Positions 43,596-52,957 of a stretch of DNA of 64,000 nucleotides are shown here, in pieces. Under the pieces are notes generated by a model that made no database searches, was not told where the DNA came from, and was given only the letters and a program-made list of their open reading frames with translations. A program made the translations under genes and the position numbers. The number at the start of each line of letters is the position of its first letter. Position 1 is the first letter of the stretch. This DNA comes from Iningainema tapete BLCC-T55 (GTDB taxonomy: Bacteria; Cyanobacteriota; Cyanobacteriia; Cyanobacteriales; Nostocaceae), in NCBI RefSeq assembly GCF_014698965.1, contig NZ_JACXAE010000046.1, positions 62,001 to 126,000 of the forward strand. Reading direction: 5' to 3'.

Positions 43596-46001
43596 GTGCC
43601 GCAAGAATCCCATTCTATTGAAGTATATCCTCAGCCAGAAACGTCAGTGTCTTCCCGGAGAGAGACAGCAAAAGCGCTGATCCGCAATCGCCTGCGTCCG
43701 GGACAGCAGCAAATGGTAGACTGGAGATCTGGTCCATTAGCTGTTTCCGCAGTTCCTGGTGCAGGCAAATCTACCGGGATGGCAGCGGCGGCGGCTGTGG
43801 CAATAGCGCGTCAGTATGAGCGTTCCTCCTCACAACGCAATACCCGTCGTCAACTGGTTGTTGTCACCTTCACTCGCTCTGCTGCTGCCAATATTAAAGC
43901 CAAAATCCGTCAGTACTTACGAGACGACTTATCTTTACCGCAAACTGGCTTTGTTGTCAATACTCTACATGGGTTAGCTTTGAACATTGCCAGCCGCTAT
44001 CCCGATTTATCAGGGCTACAGCTAGAAAATGTCACATTAATTACACCAAACCAAAGTCATCGCTTCATTCGTACTGCTGTAGAGCAATGGATTGCTAACC
44101 ATCCAGGTCGTTATTCTCGCCTATTAGAAGGTATTCAATTTGACGGAGAAGAAACAGAAAGGCTGCGTCGCCAGTCAGTATTGCGAACAGAAGTATTGCC
44201 AGATTTGGCGACTACGGTGATTCATGAAGCCAAAAGTTCTGGTTTGTTACCAGAAGATTTGCGGTTGTTAAGTACACAAACTACAGATGAATATGCAATT
44301 TTAAGTGTTGCAACCGGGTTGTACGAGCAATATCAAAACTTAATGCGCAAGCAAGAATTCATAGACTACGACGACATGATATTAGCCGCGCTGCGAGTTT
44401 TGGACAACGAAAATGCCCGTAGAATTGAGCAAAACCAAGTATTCGCTGTCTTTGAAGACGAAGCACAAGACTCCAGCCCTCTACAGACTAAGTTACTAGA
44501 AATTCTCGCCACTGATCCAGAGGATGGGGAGCAGGGGAGCAGGGGAGCAGGGGAGCAGGGGAGTGGGGGAGTAGGGGAGAAAATCAAAATCAATTTAGTG
44601 CGTGTTGGCGATCCTAATCAGGCGATTAACTCCACCTTTACCCCAGCAGATCCGATTTATTTTCGCTCCTTTTGTGAACAATGCAACGCTCAAGGGCTAT
44701 TGGCAACAATGGATCAAGCAGGTCGTAGTACTAGAATCATTATTGAAGCTGCTAACTTTGTCTTAGAATGGGTCAATAGTCTGTATCTTCCCCACAGCCC
44801 CACTGACAAACTCCCCACTAGCCCCACTCCCTTTCGTCCCCAGAAAATTCGCTCTTGCGATCCTGACGATCCCCAAACTGATGCAAATCCGGAAAAGGTG
44901 GGACGAGGATTGGAACTGTGTACTCCTCGTGATATTCATCACACAGTAGAATTGCTGTCAGCAAGAGCGATTGAGTTATTTGCTCAAGATGCAAAGAATA
45001 CTCGTGCAGCTATTTTAGTGCGGGAAAATCGTCAAGGAAGGTGGTTGGCAGAAGCTCTTGCCCCGGTGTGTAAAGAGCATAAAATTATACTATATGATGT
45101 AGGAGAACGCGATCGCCATTCCCATGTACCGTCGGAAATTTTGGCACTGCTACAATTTTGCGATCGCCCCCATTCGTCTGAATACCTGAAAGCGACATTA
45201 GAAACCCTTGTCCAAAGGCGGTTGATTGAAACCCAAGATCTCAACATCTTAGCTAGTTTACCAGAAGAGTTTTTGTATCCAGGTCCGTTGGCTCCTCCCC
45301 AAACGGAGCCAGTACAAAAAGCAGCACACTTGTGTCGAAGTTTTCTTCGCGCCCGGTTAGAATTACCCATCTACCAGCTAATATCATTCTTAGCCTTGGC
45401 ATTAAATTACGATCAAGCAGAACTAGCAACAGCCGATAAATTAGCAGAACGGGTAAACCTGCAAATGAAAGGTAATAATTCTCTAGGGGCAATGCTTGCC
45501 GTACTGAGTGAAATAGTCAGTTCCGAAAGATTTGAACCTGTAGAAACAGAAGACTTGGAAGCACGTTACACCCGTCCAGGGCAACTTACCATTATTACCA
45601 TGCACAAGGCAAAAGGGCTAGATTGGGACTACGTTTTTCTACCCTTTCTACACGAAAATTTAATTCCCGGTAGATTTTGGGTTCCTCCCCAAAGCCAATT
45701 TTTAGGTGACTTTACCTTATCAGAAGTTGCTCGCGCCCAAATTCGCGCTGCCTTGCACAATCAATCTACTTTACCCAGCACCGCCGCAGCTTGGGAACAA
45801 GCAAAATACTTGAAAACTGCTGAGGAATACCGTTTGCTTTACGTCGCCATGACAAGGGCAAAACGTCTGTTGTGGATATCCGCTGCCCAAAAAGCACCTT
45901 TTACTTGGAGTAAACCAAATAACTTACAATCTTCTACACCATGTCCTGTTTTTCCAGCACTTAAGCGCCAATTTCCCGAATGCGTAAAAGATTCTGGATA
46001 A
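43596..46001 (+). CDS. UvrD/Rep-family superfamily 1 helicase
   Basis: An 801-residue SF1A DNA helicase. The Walker A is SAVPGAGKSTGM, then VVTFTRSAAANIKAKI (Ia), VFEDEAQDSSPLQ (motif II DEAQD), VRVGDPNQAIN (III), and C-terminal TIITMHKAKGLDWDYVFLPF (V) and LLYVAMTRAKRLLW (VI). The order fits UvrD/PcrA-type helicases used in DNA repair or replication restart. Start GTG 43596. Two low-complexity inserts, EDGEQGSRGAGEQGSGGVGE (about 310-328) and PHSPTDKLPTSPTPFRP (about 401-417), look like repeat DNA that entered in frame. Confidence 0.9.
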   Translation: MPQESHSIEVYPQPETSVSSRRETAKALIRNRLRPGQQQMVDWRSGPLAVSAVPGAGKSTGMAAAAAVAIARQYERSSSQRNTRRQLVVVTFTRSAAANIKAKIRQYLRDDLSLPQTGFVVNTLHGLALNIASRYPDLSGLQLENVTLITPNQSHRFIRTAVEQWIANHPGRYSRLLEGIQFDGEETERLRRQSVLRTEVLPDLATTVIHEAKSSGLLPEDLRLLSTQTTDEYAILSVATGLYEQYQNLMRKQEFIDYDDMILAALRVLDNENARRIEQNQVFAVFEDEAQDSSPLQTKLLEILATDPEDGEQGSRGAGEQGSGGVGEKIKINLVRVGDPNQAINSTFTPADPIYFRSFCEQCNAQGLLATMDQAGRSTRIIIEAANFVLEWVNSLYLPHSPTDKLPTSPTPFRPQKIRSCDPDDPQTDANPEKVGRGLELCTPRDIHHTVELLSARAIELFAQDAKNTRAAILVRENRQGRWLAEALAPVCKEHKIILYDVGERDRHSHVPSEILALLQFCDRPHSSEYLKATLETLVQRRLIETQDLNILASLPEEFLYPGPLAPPQTEPVQKAAHLCRSFLRARLELPIYQLISFLALALNYDQAELATADKLAERVNLQMKGNNSLGAMLAVLSEIVSSERFEPVETEDLEARYTRPGQLTIITMHKAKGLDWDYVFLPFLHENLIPGRFWVPPQSQFLGDFTLSEVARAQIRAALHNQSTLPSTAAAWEQAKYLKTAEEYRLLYVAMTRAKRLLWISAAQKAPFTWSKPNNLQSSTPCPVFPALKRQFPECVKDSG
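44526..44580. repeat. GGGGAGCA tandem repeat inside the helicase gene
   Basis: Units of GGGGAGCA and variants run for about 55 bases and are read in frame as Gly/Glu/Ser-rich sequence between the DEAQD motif and motif III. A related C-rich tract is at 44790-44832. These are low-complexity repeats often seen between genes in Nostocales. Confidence 0.75.
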
Positions 46002-46069
46002 TGTACGTTTAAATTCGGTCGAGATCTAATAAGGTTATTCTTAAGGATCAAAGCCTTGGAGGTTTTTTA

Positions 46070-46825
46070 ATGGTAGTTAACTTTAAGCAAAGACTGAACC
46101 AGCTTGAAACTCTGATTGGTGTTGTGATCACACTTCCATGTTCAGAAACTGCTGAAGCATTGTCAAAACTCGAATTTGACTGGTTTTGGATAGATATGGA
46201 ACATGGAGTTCTCAGTTTAGAAACAGTCCAGTTAATTATGCAAGCAACTGGCGATCGCTGTGCAAATTTAGTTAGAGTACCTGGGAATGATAGCATTTGG
46301 ATCAAGAGGGTACTGGATACGGGATGTGATGGGATAATTGTGCCTCATGTCATGACACCTGAAGAAGTCAAATATGCCCTTGATGCTTGCCTTTACCCTC
46401 CACAAGGAAGTCGGAGTGTTGGCTCTGGGAGAGCGCAAAACTATGGAATGAGTTCTCAAGAGTACTTAAAGACGGCAAATGAAAAAATAGTCGTTGTTTT
46501 ACAAATTGAACACATTGATGCAGTGAAAAACATTGAATCTATAATTGATGTTCCTGGTTTCGATGCTATAATTGTAGGTCCATTTGATCTTTCCGCCAGT
46601 ATGGGACTGATCGGTCAGGTTAATCATCCTGATGTACAAAAAGCAATTGGTTCTGTTCAAGAGGCATGTTTGCATAAAAAGATACCAATAGGTATTTTTA
46701 CTGCTGATACTCAGAATGCTTTATCTGCAAAAAAAGCAGGATTTAGCTTGATTGGAGTAGGTGTTGACACAATGTATCTTTGGCGAGCGGCAAAACAAAC
46801 TCTTGAAGAGATTAATTCAATCTAG
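46070..46825 (+). CDS. HpcH/HpaI-family aldolase
   Basis: A 251-residue class II pyruvate-dependent aldolase of the HpaI/2,4-dihydroxyhept-2-enedioate family. FDWFWIDMEHG contains early barrel residues, RVPGNDSIWIKRVLDTGCDGIIVPHV is a family block, VVLQIEHIDAVKNIESI has the metal-binding Glu, and IIVGPFDLSASMG is the conserved loop. It cleaves or forms short keto-acid aldol products; the true substrate is unknown. A good GGAGG Shine-Dalgarno precedes ATG 46070. The large kinase gene follows by 21 bases. Confidence 0.9.
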   Translation: MVVNFKQRLNQLETLIGVVITLPCSETAEALSKLEFDWFWIDMEHGVLSLETVQLIMQATGDRCANLVRVPGNDSIWIKRVLDTGCDGIIVPHVMTPEEVKYALDACLYPPQGSRSVGSGRAQNYGMSSQEYLKTANEKIVVVLQIEHIDAVKNIESIIDVPGFDAIIVGPFDLSASMGLIGQVNHPDVQKAIGSVQEACLHKKIPIGIFTADTQNALSAKKAGFSLIGVGVDTMYLWRAAKQTLEEINSI

Positions 46826-46846
46826 CCTCACATGAGGAAGAAAAAA

Positions 46847-49800
46847 ATGAGTAAGATCATTGCTGGTTATAACCTCATCGAAGTTTTTTCTGAAAGTGCC
46901 ACTACCTGTGTTTATCTTGCTGTAGAGGAGTCAGGGCGATCGGTGATGATCAAAACTCTCAATGCTGAGTATCCTACCATAGAACAAATTACCAGATTAA
47001 GACACGAATATAAAATACTCCAACAATTGGACATAGAAGGAGTTGTAAAACCCTTAGCGTTAAAAAGTTATCAAAATGGTCTGGCGCTAATTTTATCAGA
47101 TTTTGGTGGAGAACCACTCAACAATTTTATCACTAATCAAAACTTTAATTTAAGCAATTTTTTGCCAATTGCTATTCAATTATCTTCAACCCTTGCTCAG
47201 CTACATCAAAATAATATTATTCATAAAGATATTAAACCACAAAATATTTTCATTAATACAAACACAGGGCAAGTTAAAATTATAGACTTTAGTATTTCAT
47301 CATGCCTATCAAGGGAAAATCAAACTGTTAGTAATCCCAATTTGCTTGAAGGCACCCTTGCTTACATGTCACCAGAACAAACTGGGAGGATGAACCGTTC
47401 AATCGATTACCGAACTGACTTTTATTCTTTAGGTGTCACCTTCTATGAAATGCTAACAGGACAACTGCCCTTTTCTGCTACAGATCCTTTAGAATTAATT
47501 CATTGCCATATTGCTAAAACACCAGTACCGCCTCTGGACATAAAGATAATTCCTCAAGCGGTGTCGGATATTGTCATGAAATTATTAGCCAAGACGGCTG
47601 AAGAAAGATATCAAAGTGCCTTGGGACTAAAAGCCGACTTAGAAGAATGTCTAAAGCAATTGCAAGCGAATGGTAAAATTGAAGAATTCACTGTTGGTCA
47701 GCTTGATTCATACAGCCAATTTATCCTTCCGCAAAAACTTTATGGACGCGAAAAAGAAGTTGCTACTCTAATGGATGCCTTTGAGCGAGTAGCAAACCCC
47801 CCTCAACCCCCCCTTGCCCCCCCGAATTTAGGGAGGGTTGGGGGGGTAGAAATGATGTTAGTAAGTGGTTACTCAGGTATTGGGAAATCGTCTTTAGTGA
47901 ACGAAATTCATAAACCTATTGTTTGTAAACGAGGTTATTTTATTTCTGGTAAATTTGACCAATTTAAGCGGAATATTCCTTGTGCTTCTTTAATTCAAGC
48001 TTTTCAAGAATTGATGCGGCAGCTATTAACAGAAAGTGCTGAAAACATAGCAAATTGGAAAAGAAAAATTTTAGCAGCTTTAGGTGACAATGGTCAAATT
48101 ATTATTGATGTAATACCCGAAGTTGAAAGAATTATTGGTGAGCAGCCAGATGTTCCTAAATTGGGACTTGTTGAATCCCAAAACCGATTCAATCGGGTAT
48201 TTCAACAATTTATTCACGTATTTAGTCAAAGAGAACATCCGCTAGTAATCTTCCTCGATGACTTACAGTGGGCGGATTCAGCTTCTCTGAAGTTAATTCA
48301 GTTGCTCATGAGTAACCCTATGAGCAAATATTTATTACTCATTGGAGCATATCGGGATAATGAGGTAGAGACGAGAGGTGGCGCGTCTCTACATCCATTG
48401 ATATTAACTTTGAAGGAGATTCAATCTGGAAGTGCGGTTGTTAACAATATTATCCTCAAGCCTTTGGAAATCCAAAATGTCAATCAATTAGTCAGCGATA
48501 CCCTTTGTAGAGACGCGAAATTTCGCGTCTCTACAAATAAATCTCGCGTCTCTAAATTAACGATACAACCGCTAGCTGATTTAGTATTTAACAAAACCTT
48601 GGGAAATCCCTTCTTCTTAACTCAGCTACTCAAATCTCTCTATGAGGAAAACCTGTTGAAATTTAATTTCAATGAAGGTTGCTGGCAATGGGATATTGAC
48701 ATGATTGGTGGTATTGATATTACTGATAATGTCGTCGAATTAATGGTTAGTCAGATTCAGAAGTTGTCACCACGTACCATCAAAGTATTAAAGTTAGCCG
48801 CATGCATTGGGAACAAATTTACTTTAGACATTCTGAGCATTGTTAATGAAAAATCTTTGTCAGAAACTGCTGCTGATTTGTGGGAATCTTTGCAGGCAGG
48901 TTTAGTTCTACCTTTAGATGAATCTTATAAAATTCCTTTGGTTCTCAGTAATCAGTACGCTCAACTGACAATAGCATACAAATTTTTACACGATCGCGTG
49001 CAGCAAGCGTCTTATTCTCTCATTCCCGATTTGCAAAAACAAGAAACTCATCTAAAAATCGGTAAGTTACTACTACAAAATACTACACGGGAAGAACGAA
49101 AAGAAAATATTTTTACTTTAGTTAATCACCTAAATTATGGCATAGACTTACTGACGTCTGAGTCAGAAAAATATGAACTAGCAGAATTAAACCTTATAGC
49201 TGGTAAAAAAGCAAAAGCAGCGACAGCATATGACTCGGCTTTTGATTATCTCAAGGTAGGTTTGGGGTTAATGAAAGCGAATAGCTGGCACAATAAGTAC
49301 GAGTTAACACTAGCGCTTTATGAGTCAGCGGTAGAAACAGCGTACCTCAAGGGCGATTTTGAGCAGATGGAGTCAGGGGCAACGGTTATTTTGCAACAGG
49401 CAAAAACTCCTATTGACAAAATGAAAGTATACGAGGTGAAAATTCAAGCCTGCATGGCACAACTTAAACCACTCGAAGCAGTCAAGATTGGCTCTGAAGC
49501 ACTCTTACTGCTGGGTATCAGCTTTCCGGAGTCGCCTAGTCCCTTAGAAATCCAGCAAACACTTTTACAAACAGCGACAAATTTGACAGGCAAGAGTATA
49601 GAAGACTTGATTAATCTACCGTTAATGACAGAGGTAGATAAGCTAGCAGCCATAAGGATGCTCACAAGTATGGGTTCTCCTACCTATCAAGCTGCACCAG
49701 CACTGTTTCCTTTGGTTGTGTGTGAACAAGTAAACTTATCTATCAAACATGGAAATGCACCATTCTCAGCCTATGGTTATGTTTGTTACGGTGTGATTTT

Positions 49801-52800
49801 AAACGGGATAGTTCAGGATAGTGAGTCTGCTTATAAATTTGGTAAGTTGGCATTAAATTTAGTAGAACGATTCAACGCTATAGAACTCAAGACAAGTGTA
49901 TTGTTTGTGGCTTCTTCATGTACGATGCATGGGAAAGTTCATGCCAGAGAAACTTTGCCTCTATTAATGGATGGATATCAAAGTGGACTGGAAAACGGAC
50001 ATTTTGAATATGGTGGCTATGCGGCAATGCAAAAATGCCAATATTCATATTTTATCGGGGAGGAATTAACAAGACTTGAACGAGAAATGGCAACAATTAG
50101 TAATGCTCTGGCTCAACTCAAGCAAGAAAATGCTTTGAGTTGGAATCAAATATTTCAGCAGTCAGTTCTTAACTTGCTGCAACCAGAGAACAATCCATGC
50201 CGTTTAATGGGTGAAGTCTACAACGAAGAGAAATCATTACCGCTGCTTCTAAAAGCTAATGACAGAACGGGACTCCACTACTTTTATTTAAACAAACTTA
50301 TTCTTTGTTATCTGTTCGGCGAGTACCATCAATCAGTAGAAAATGCCGTTTGTGCCGAAAGATATTTAGATGGTGTGAAAGCATTTATTGTTGTACCAGT
50401 GTTCTATTTCTATGATTCTATAGCACACCTAGCCATATATTCATCAGTACCACATACACGACAAGAATACCTTTTGAGTAGAGTGATAAGTAACCAGGAA
50501 AAGATGCAAAAATGGGCAGACAATGCCCCAATGAATTTTCAGCATAAATACGATCTGGTGGAAGCAGAGAAAGCGCGGGTATTGGGTGAATTTTGGCAAG
50601 GGATGAAGTGTTACGATCGCGCTATTACTGGAGCTAGAGAACAGGGGTACATTCAGGAAGATGCGATCGCAAGCGAGCTGGCAGCAAAGTTTTATTTTGA
50701 GCGTGGCAGAGAAAAGGTGGCTCAAACCTATCTTACTGATGCATACTATGGATATATTCGCTGGGGAGCAACGAGTAAAGTAAAAGATTTAGAAGTAAAA
50801 TATCCTCAGATCTCAAATAGGCAAAAAAACACAACTATCGAAGTAAGCACCATTAATTCTACTACTACAAGCAGTCAGGGAGTTCTCGATTTAGCCGCAG
50901 TAATGAAAGCATCTCTTGCACTTTCTGGCGAAATCGTTCTGGATAAGCTACTGGCTAAATTGATGCAAATTTTGATGGAAAATGCTGGTGCAGAAACAGG
51001 ATTTCTAATTTTAGAAAAAGCAGGGCAGTTATGCATAGAAGCTGCGGCAAGATTCGGGCAAGATGAGAGCAGTAAGCAGCGCTCGACACCTGTAGAATCT
51101 AGCCAAGAGCTACCAATATCTATAATTAATTATGTACAGAGAACTCATGAGAGTATTGTATTAAATGATACGGACTTTGAGTCCGTTTTTACAACCGATA
51201 GCTATATCATCAACCACAAACCAAAATCTATATTATGTATGCCAATTATTAATCAATGTAAACTTATTGGCATCCTTTACCTAGAAAATAACTTAACAAA
51301 AAGCGCATTTACAAAAGAGCGGTTGGAAGTCTTACAAATTTTATCATCCCAAGCTGCAATCTCAATAGAAAATGCACGTCTTTATAATGATTTAGAAGAA
51401 TATAATCGGACACTAGAAGCAAAAGTCCACGAGCGCACACTGGAGTTACAAGCTAAAAATTTACAACTACAACAGGAAATAGGCGAACGTCAGCGAGCAG
51501 AAGAAGCAGCCAAAGCCGCTAATAAAGCGAAGAGCGAATTCTTGACTAACATGAGTCATGAACTCCGCACCCCGCTCAATGGTATTTTAGGTTATACTCA
51601 AATCTTTAAGAAAGATCAAACTTTAACTGAAAAGCAAAAGAATGGTATTAACATCATTCATCAATGTGGCGAACACCTACTAACATTAATCAACGATATT
51701 TTAGATCTATCCAAAATCGAAGCTCGGAAAATGGAAATTTATCCCAAAGAGTTTCATTTTCCTAAATTTATTGAAAGCATTGTGCAAATCTGCCGTATCC
51801 GTGCCGAACAAAAGGGAATTTCCTTAATTTACACACCATCTCGACTGCCAAAAGTCATTGGAGCCGATGAAAAACGGTTGCGTCAAATCTTGATTAACTT
51901 ACTTAGTAATGCCATCAAATTTACAGAAAAAGGAAGTATAACTTTTAAAGTAGGTTATCAAGAGAAGAAAATTCGGTTTGCAGTGGAAGATACAGGTATT
52001 GGCATTGCACCGGAGCAATTAGAAGAAATATTTTTGCCATTTCAGCAGGTAGGTGAAAATAGTCGTAAGACTGAAGGAACCGGATTGGGATTGGCAATTA
52101 GCCGTCAATTAGTACAGATGATGGGCGGTGAACTATATGTTAAGAGTACTGTAGGTAAAGGCAGCATTTTTTGGCTAGATTTAGATTTACCGGAAATTTT
52201 TCCAACAGAAATGAAAGGCATTGTTCAACGTAACATCATTGGTTTTGTTGGAACACAACGGAAAGTTTTGGTAGTAGATGATAAATCGGTAAATCGCTCT
52301 GTTTTAGTCAATTTACTTACACCTTTAGGATTTGAAGTACTTGAAGCTATAGACGGCTTAGACGGGATTAACAAAGCGCGTGAATTTAACCCAGATGTGA
52401 TTATTATGGATCTAGTCATGTCCGTAATGGATGGCTTTGAAGCCACCCGTCGCCTCAGAAAGTTACCAGAACTTAAAGACGTGGTGGTAATTGCAGTATC
52501 GGCTAGCGTTTTTGATTTTGAACAAACTCAGAGCCGAGAAGCCGGTTGCAATGATTTTCTCCCCAAACCAATCCGAGAAGCAGAGCTTTTAGAAAAATTA
52601 CGGGTTCACTTGGGGTTAGAATGGCTTTACGAAGATGCACCAAGCAACAAGCAACTAGAGGATGTTAATCCAAAATCTGCATTCTGTGGCGGGAGTCTGG
52701 GAACGAGCCAAAATCCAAAATTGATTGCTCCTCCACCAGAGGAACTCTCAGTTTTGCTCGATTTGGCGATGAAGGGCGACATCAGAGGTATTGCACAACG

Positions 52801-52915
52801 AGCCGCAAAACTAGAGGAGTTAGATGAACAATTGATCCCGTTTGCTACCCACTTGCGTCAACTTGCCAAAAGTTTTAAAGGGAAACAAATTTTGGATTTT
52901 ATTAAAAATTCGTAG
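46847..52915 (+). CDS. Ser/Thr kinase-ATPase-GAF-histidine kinase-REC hybrid (HstK-like)
   Basis: A 2022-residue multidomain signalling protein. Order: Ser/Thr kinase (about 5-275; HKDIKPQNIF, DFS in place of DFG, GTLAYMSPEQTGRMN), AAA/STAND-like ATPase (about 290-620; Walker A GYSGIGKSS near 340), helical TPR-like region (700-1330), GAF (1350-1510), HisKA with His at about 1571 (MSHELRTPL), HATPase with GTGLGLAIS, REC with Asp in IIMDLVMSVMDG near 1854, and a conserved C-terminal helical tail. ATG 46847 has GAGGAAG just upstream; ATG 46832 lacks it. Three repeat-derived loops are inserted in frame in the ATPase region and the stop is repeat-derived. Confidence 0.9.
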   Translation: MSKIIAGYNLIEVFSESATTCVYLAVEESGRSVMIKTLNAEYPTIEQITRLRHEYKILQQLDIEGVVKPLALKSYQNGLALILSDFGGEPLNNFITNQNFNLSNFLPIAIQLSSTLAQLHQNNIIHKDIKPQNIFINTNTGQVKIIDFSISSCLSRENQTVSNPNLLEGTLAYMSPEQTGRMNRSIDYRTDFYSLGVTFYEMLTGQLPFSATDPLELIHCHIAKTPVPPLDIKIIPQAVSDIVMKLLAKTAEERYQSALGLKADLEECLKQLQANGKIEEFTVGQLDSYSQFILPQKLYGREKEVATLMDAFERVANPPQPPLAPPNLGRVGGVEMMLVSGYSGIGKSSLVNEIHKPIVCKRGYFISGKFDQFKRNIPCASLIQAFQELMRQLLTESAENIANWKRKILAALGDNGQIIIDVIPEVERIIGEQPDVPKLGLVESQNRFNRVFQQFIHVFSQREHPLVIFLDDLQWADSASLKLIQLLMSNPMSKYLLLIGAYRDNEVETRGGASLHPLILTLKEIQSGSAVVNNIILKPLEIQNVNQLVSDTLCRDAKFRVSTNKSRVSKLTIQPLADLVFNKTLGNPFFLTQLLKSLYEENLLKFNFNEGCWQWDIDMIGGIDITDNVVELMVSQIQKLSPRTIKVLKLAACIGNKFTLDILSIVNEKSLSETAADLWESLQAGLVLPLDESYKIPLVLSNQYAQLTIAYKFLHDRVQQASYSLIPDLQKQETHLKIGKLLLQNTTREERKENIFTLVNHLNYGIDLLTSESEKYELAELNLIAGKKAKAATAYDSAFDYLKVGLGLMKANSWHNKYELTLALYESAVETAYLKGDFEQMESGATVILQQAKTPIDKMKVYEVKIQACMAQLKPLEAVKIGSEALLLLGISFPESPSPLEIQQTLLQTATNLTGKSIEDLINLPLMTEVDKLAAIRMLTSMGSPTYQAAPALFPLVVCEQVNLSIKHGNAPFSAYGYVCYGVILNGIVQDSESAYKFGKLALNLVERFNAIELKTSVLFVASSCTMHGKVHARETLPLLMDGYQSGLENGHFEYGGYAAMQKCQYSYFIGEELTRLEREMATISNALAQLKQENALSWNQIFQQSVLNLLQPENNPCRLMGEVYNEEKSLPLLLKANDRTGLHYFYLNKLILCYLFGEYHQSVENAVCAERYLDGVKAFIVVPVFYFYDSIAHLAIYSSVPHTRQEYLLSRVISNQEKMQKWADNAPMNFQHKYDLVEAEKARVLGEFWQGMKCYDRAITGAREQGYIQEDAIASELAAKFYFERGREKVAQTYLTDAYYGYIRWGATSKVKDLEVKYPQISNRQKNTTIEVSTINSTTTSSQGVLDLAAVMKASLALSGEIVLDKLLAKLMQILMENAGAETGFLILEKAGQLCIEAAARFGQDESSKQRSTPVESSQELPISIINYVQRTHESIVLNDTDFESVFTTDSYIINHKPKSILCMPIINQCKLIGILYLENNLTKSAFTKERLEVLQILSSQAAISIENARLYNDLEEYNRTLEAKVHERTLELQAKNLQLQQEIGERQRAEEAAKAANKAKSEFLTNMSHELRTPLNGILGYTQIFKKDQTLTEKQKNGINIIHQCGEHLLTLINDILDLSKIEARKMEIYPKEFHFPKFIESIVQICRIRAEQKGISLIYTPSRLPKVIGADEKRLRQILINLLSNAIKFTEKGSITFKVGYQEKKIRFAVEDTGIGIAPEQLEEIFLPFQQVGENSRKTEGTGLGLAISRQLVQMMGGELYVKSTVGKGSIFWLDLDLPEIFPTEMKGIVQRNIIGFVGTQRKVLVVDDKSVNRSVLVNLLTPLGFEVLEAIDGLDGINKAREFNPDVIIMDLVMSVMDGFEATRRLRKLPELKDVVVIAVSASVFDFEQTQSREAGCNDFLPKPIREAELLEKLRVHLGLEWLYEDAPSNKQLEDVNPKSAFCGGSLGTSQNPKLIAPPPEELSVLLDLAMKGDIRGIAQRAAKLEELDEQLIPFATHLRQLAKSFKGKQILDFIKNS
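47796..47847. repeat. C-rich/G-rich palindromic insert in the kinase gene
   Basis: ACCCCCCTCAACCCCCCC is followed by its near-inverse GGGAGGGTTGGGGGGGT. It is read as NPPQPPLAPPNLGRVGGV, about 18 extra residues directly before the Walker A motif, with no stop in the coding frame. Confidence 0.8.
48365..48392. repeat. GTAGAGACG palindromic repeat in the kinase gene
   Basis: Arms GTAGAGACG (48365-48373) and CGTCTCTAC (48384-48392) are exact inverses. The frame reads VETRGGASL through it after AYRDNE, where relatives have a short loop. Confidence 0.8.
48506..48535. repeat. GTAGAGACG perfect palindrome in the kinase gene
   Basis: TGTAGAGACGCGAAA and its exact inverse form a 30-base perfect palindrome identical to the core at 57468-57497. 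It is read in frame as CRDAKFRVST. A partial third copy (CTCGCGTCTCTAAA) follows at about 48542-48556, read as SRVSK. Confidence 0.85.
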
Positions 52916-52937
52916 AGATGCCCCGGTGGGGCGTCTT
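52912..52937. repeat. GTAGAGATG palindromic repeat at the kinase stop codon
   Basis: GTAGAGATGCCCC pairs with GGGGCGTCTT. The TAG stop of the giant kinase (52913-52915) is inside its first arm, as for raf1 at 28296. Confidence 0.8.
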
Positions 52938-52957
52938 TCCAGGAGTCAGGAGGTTTT

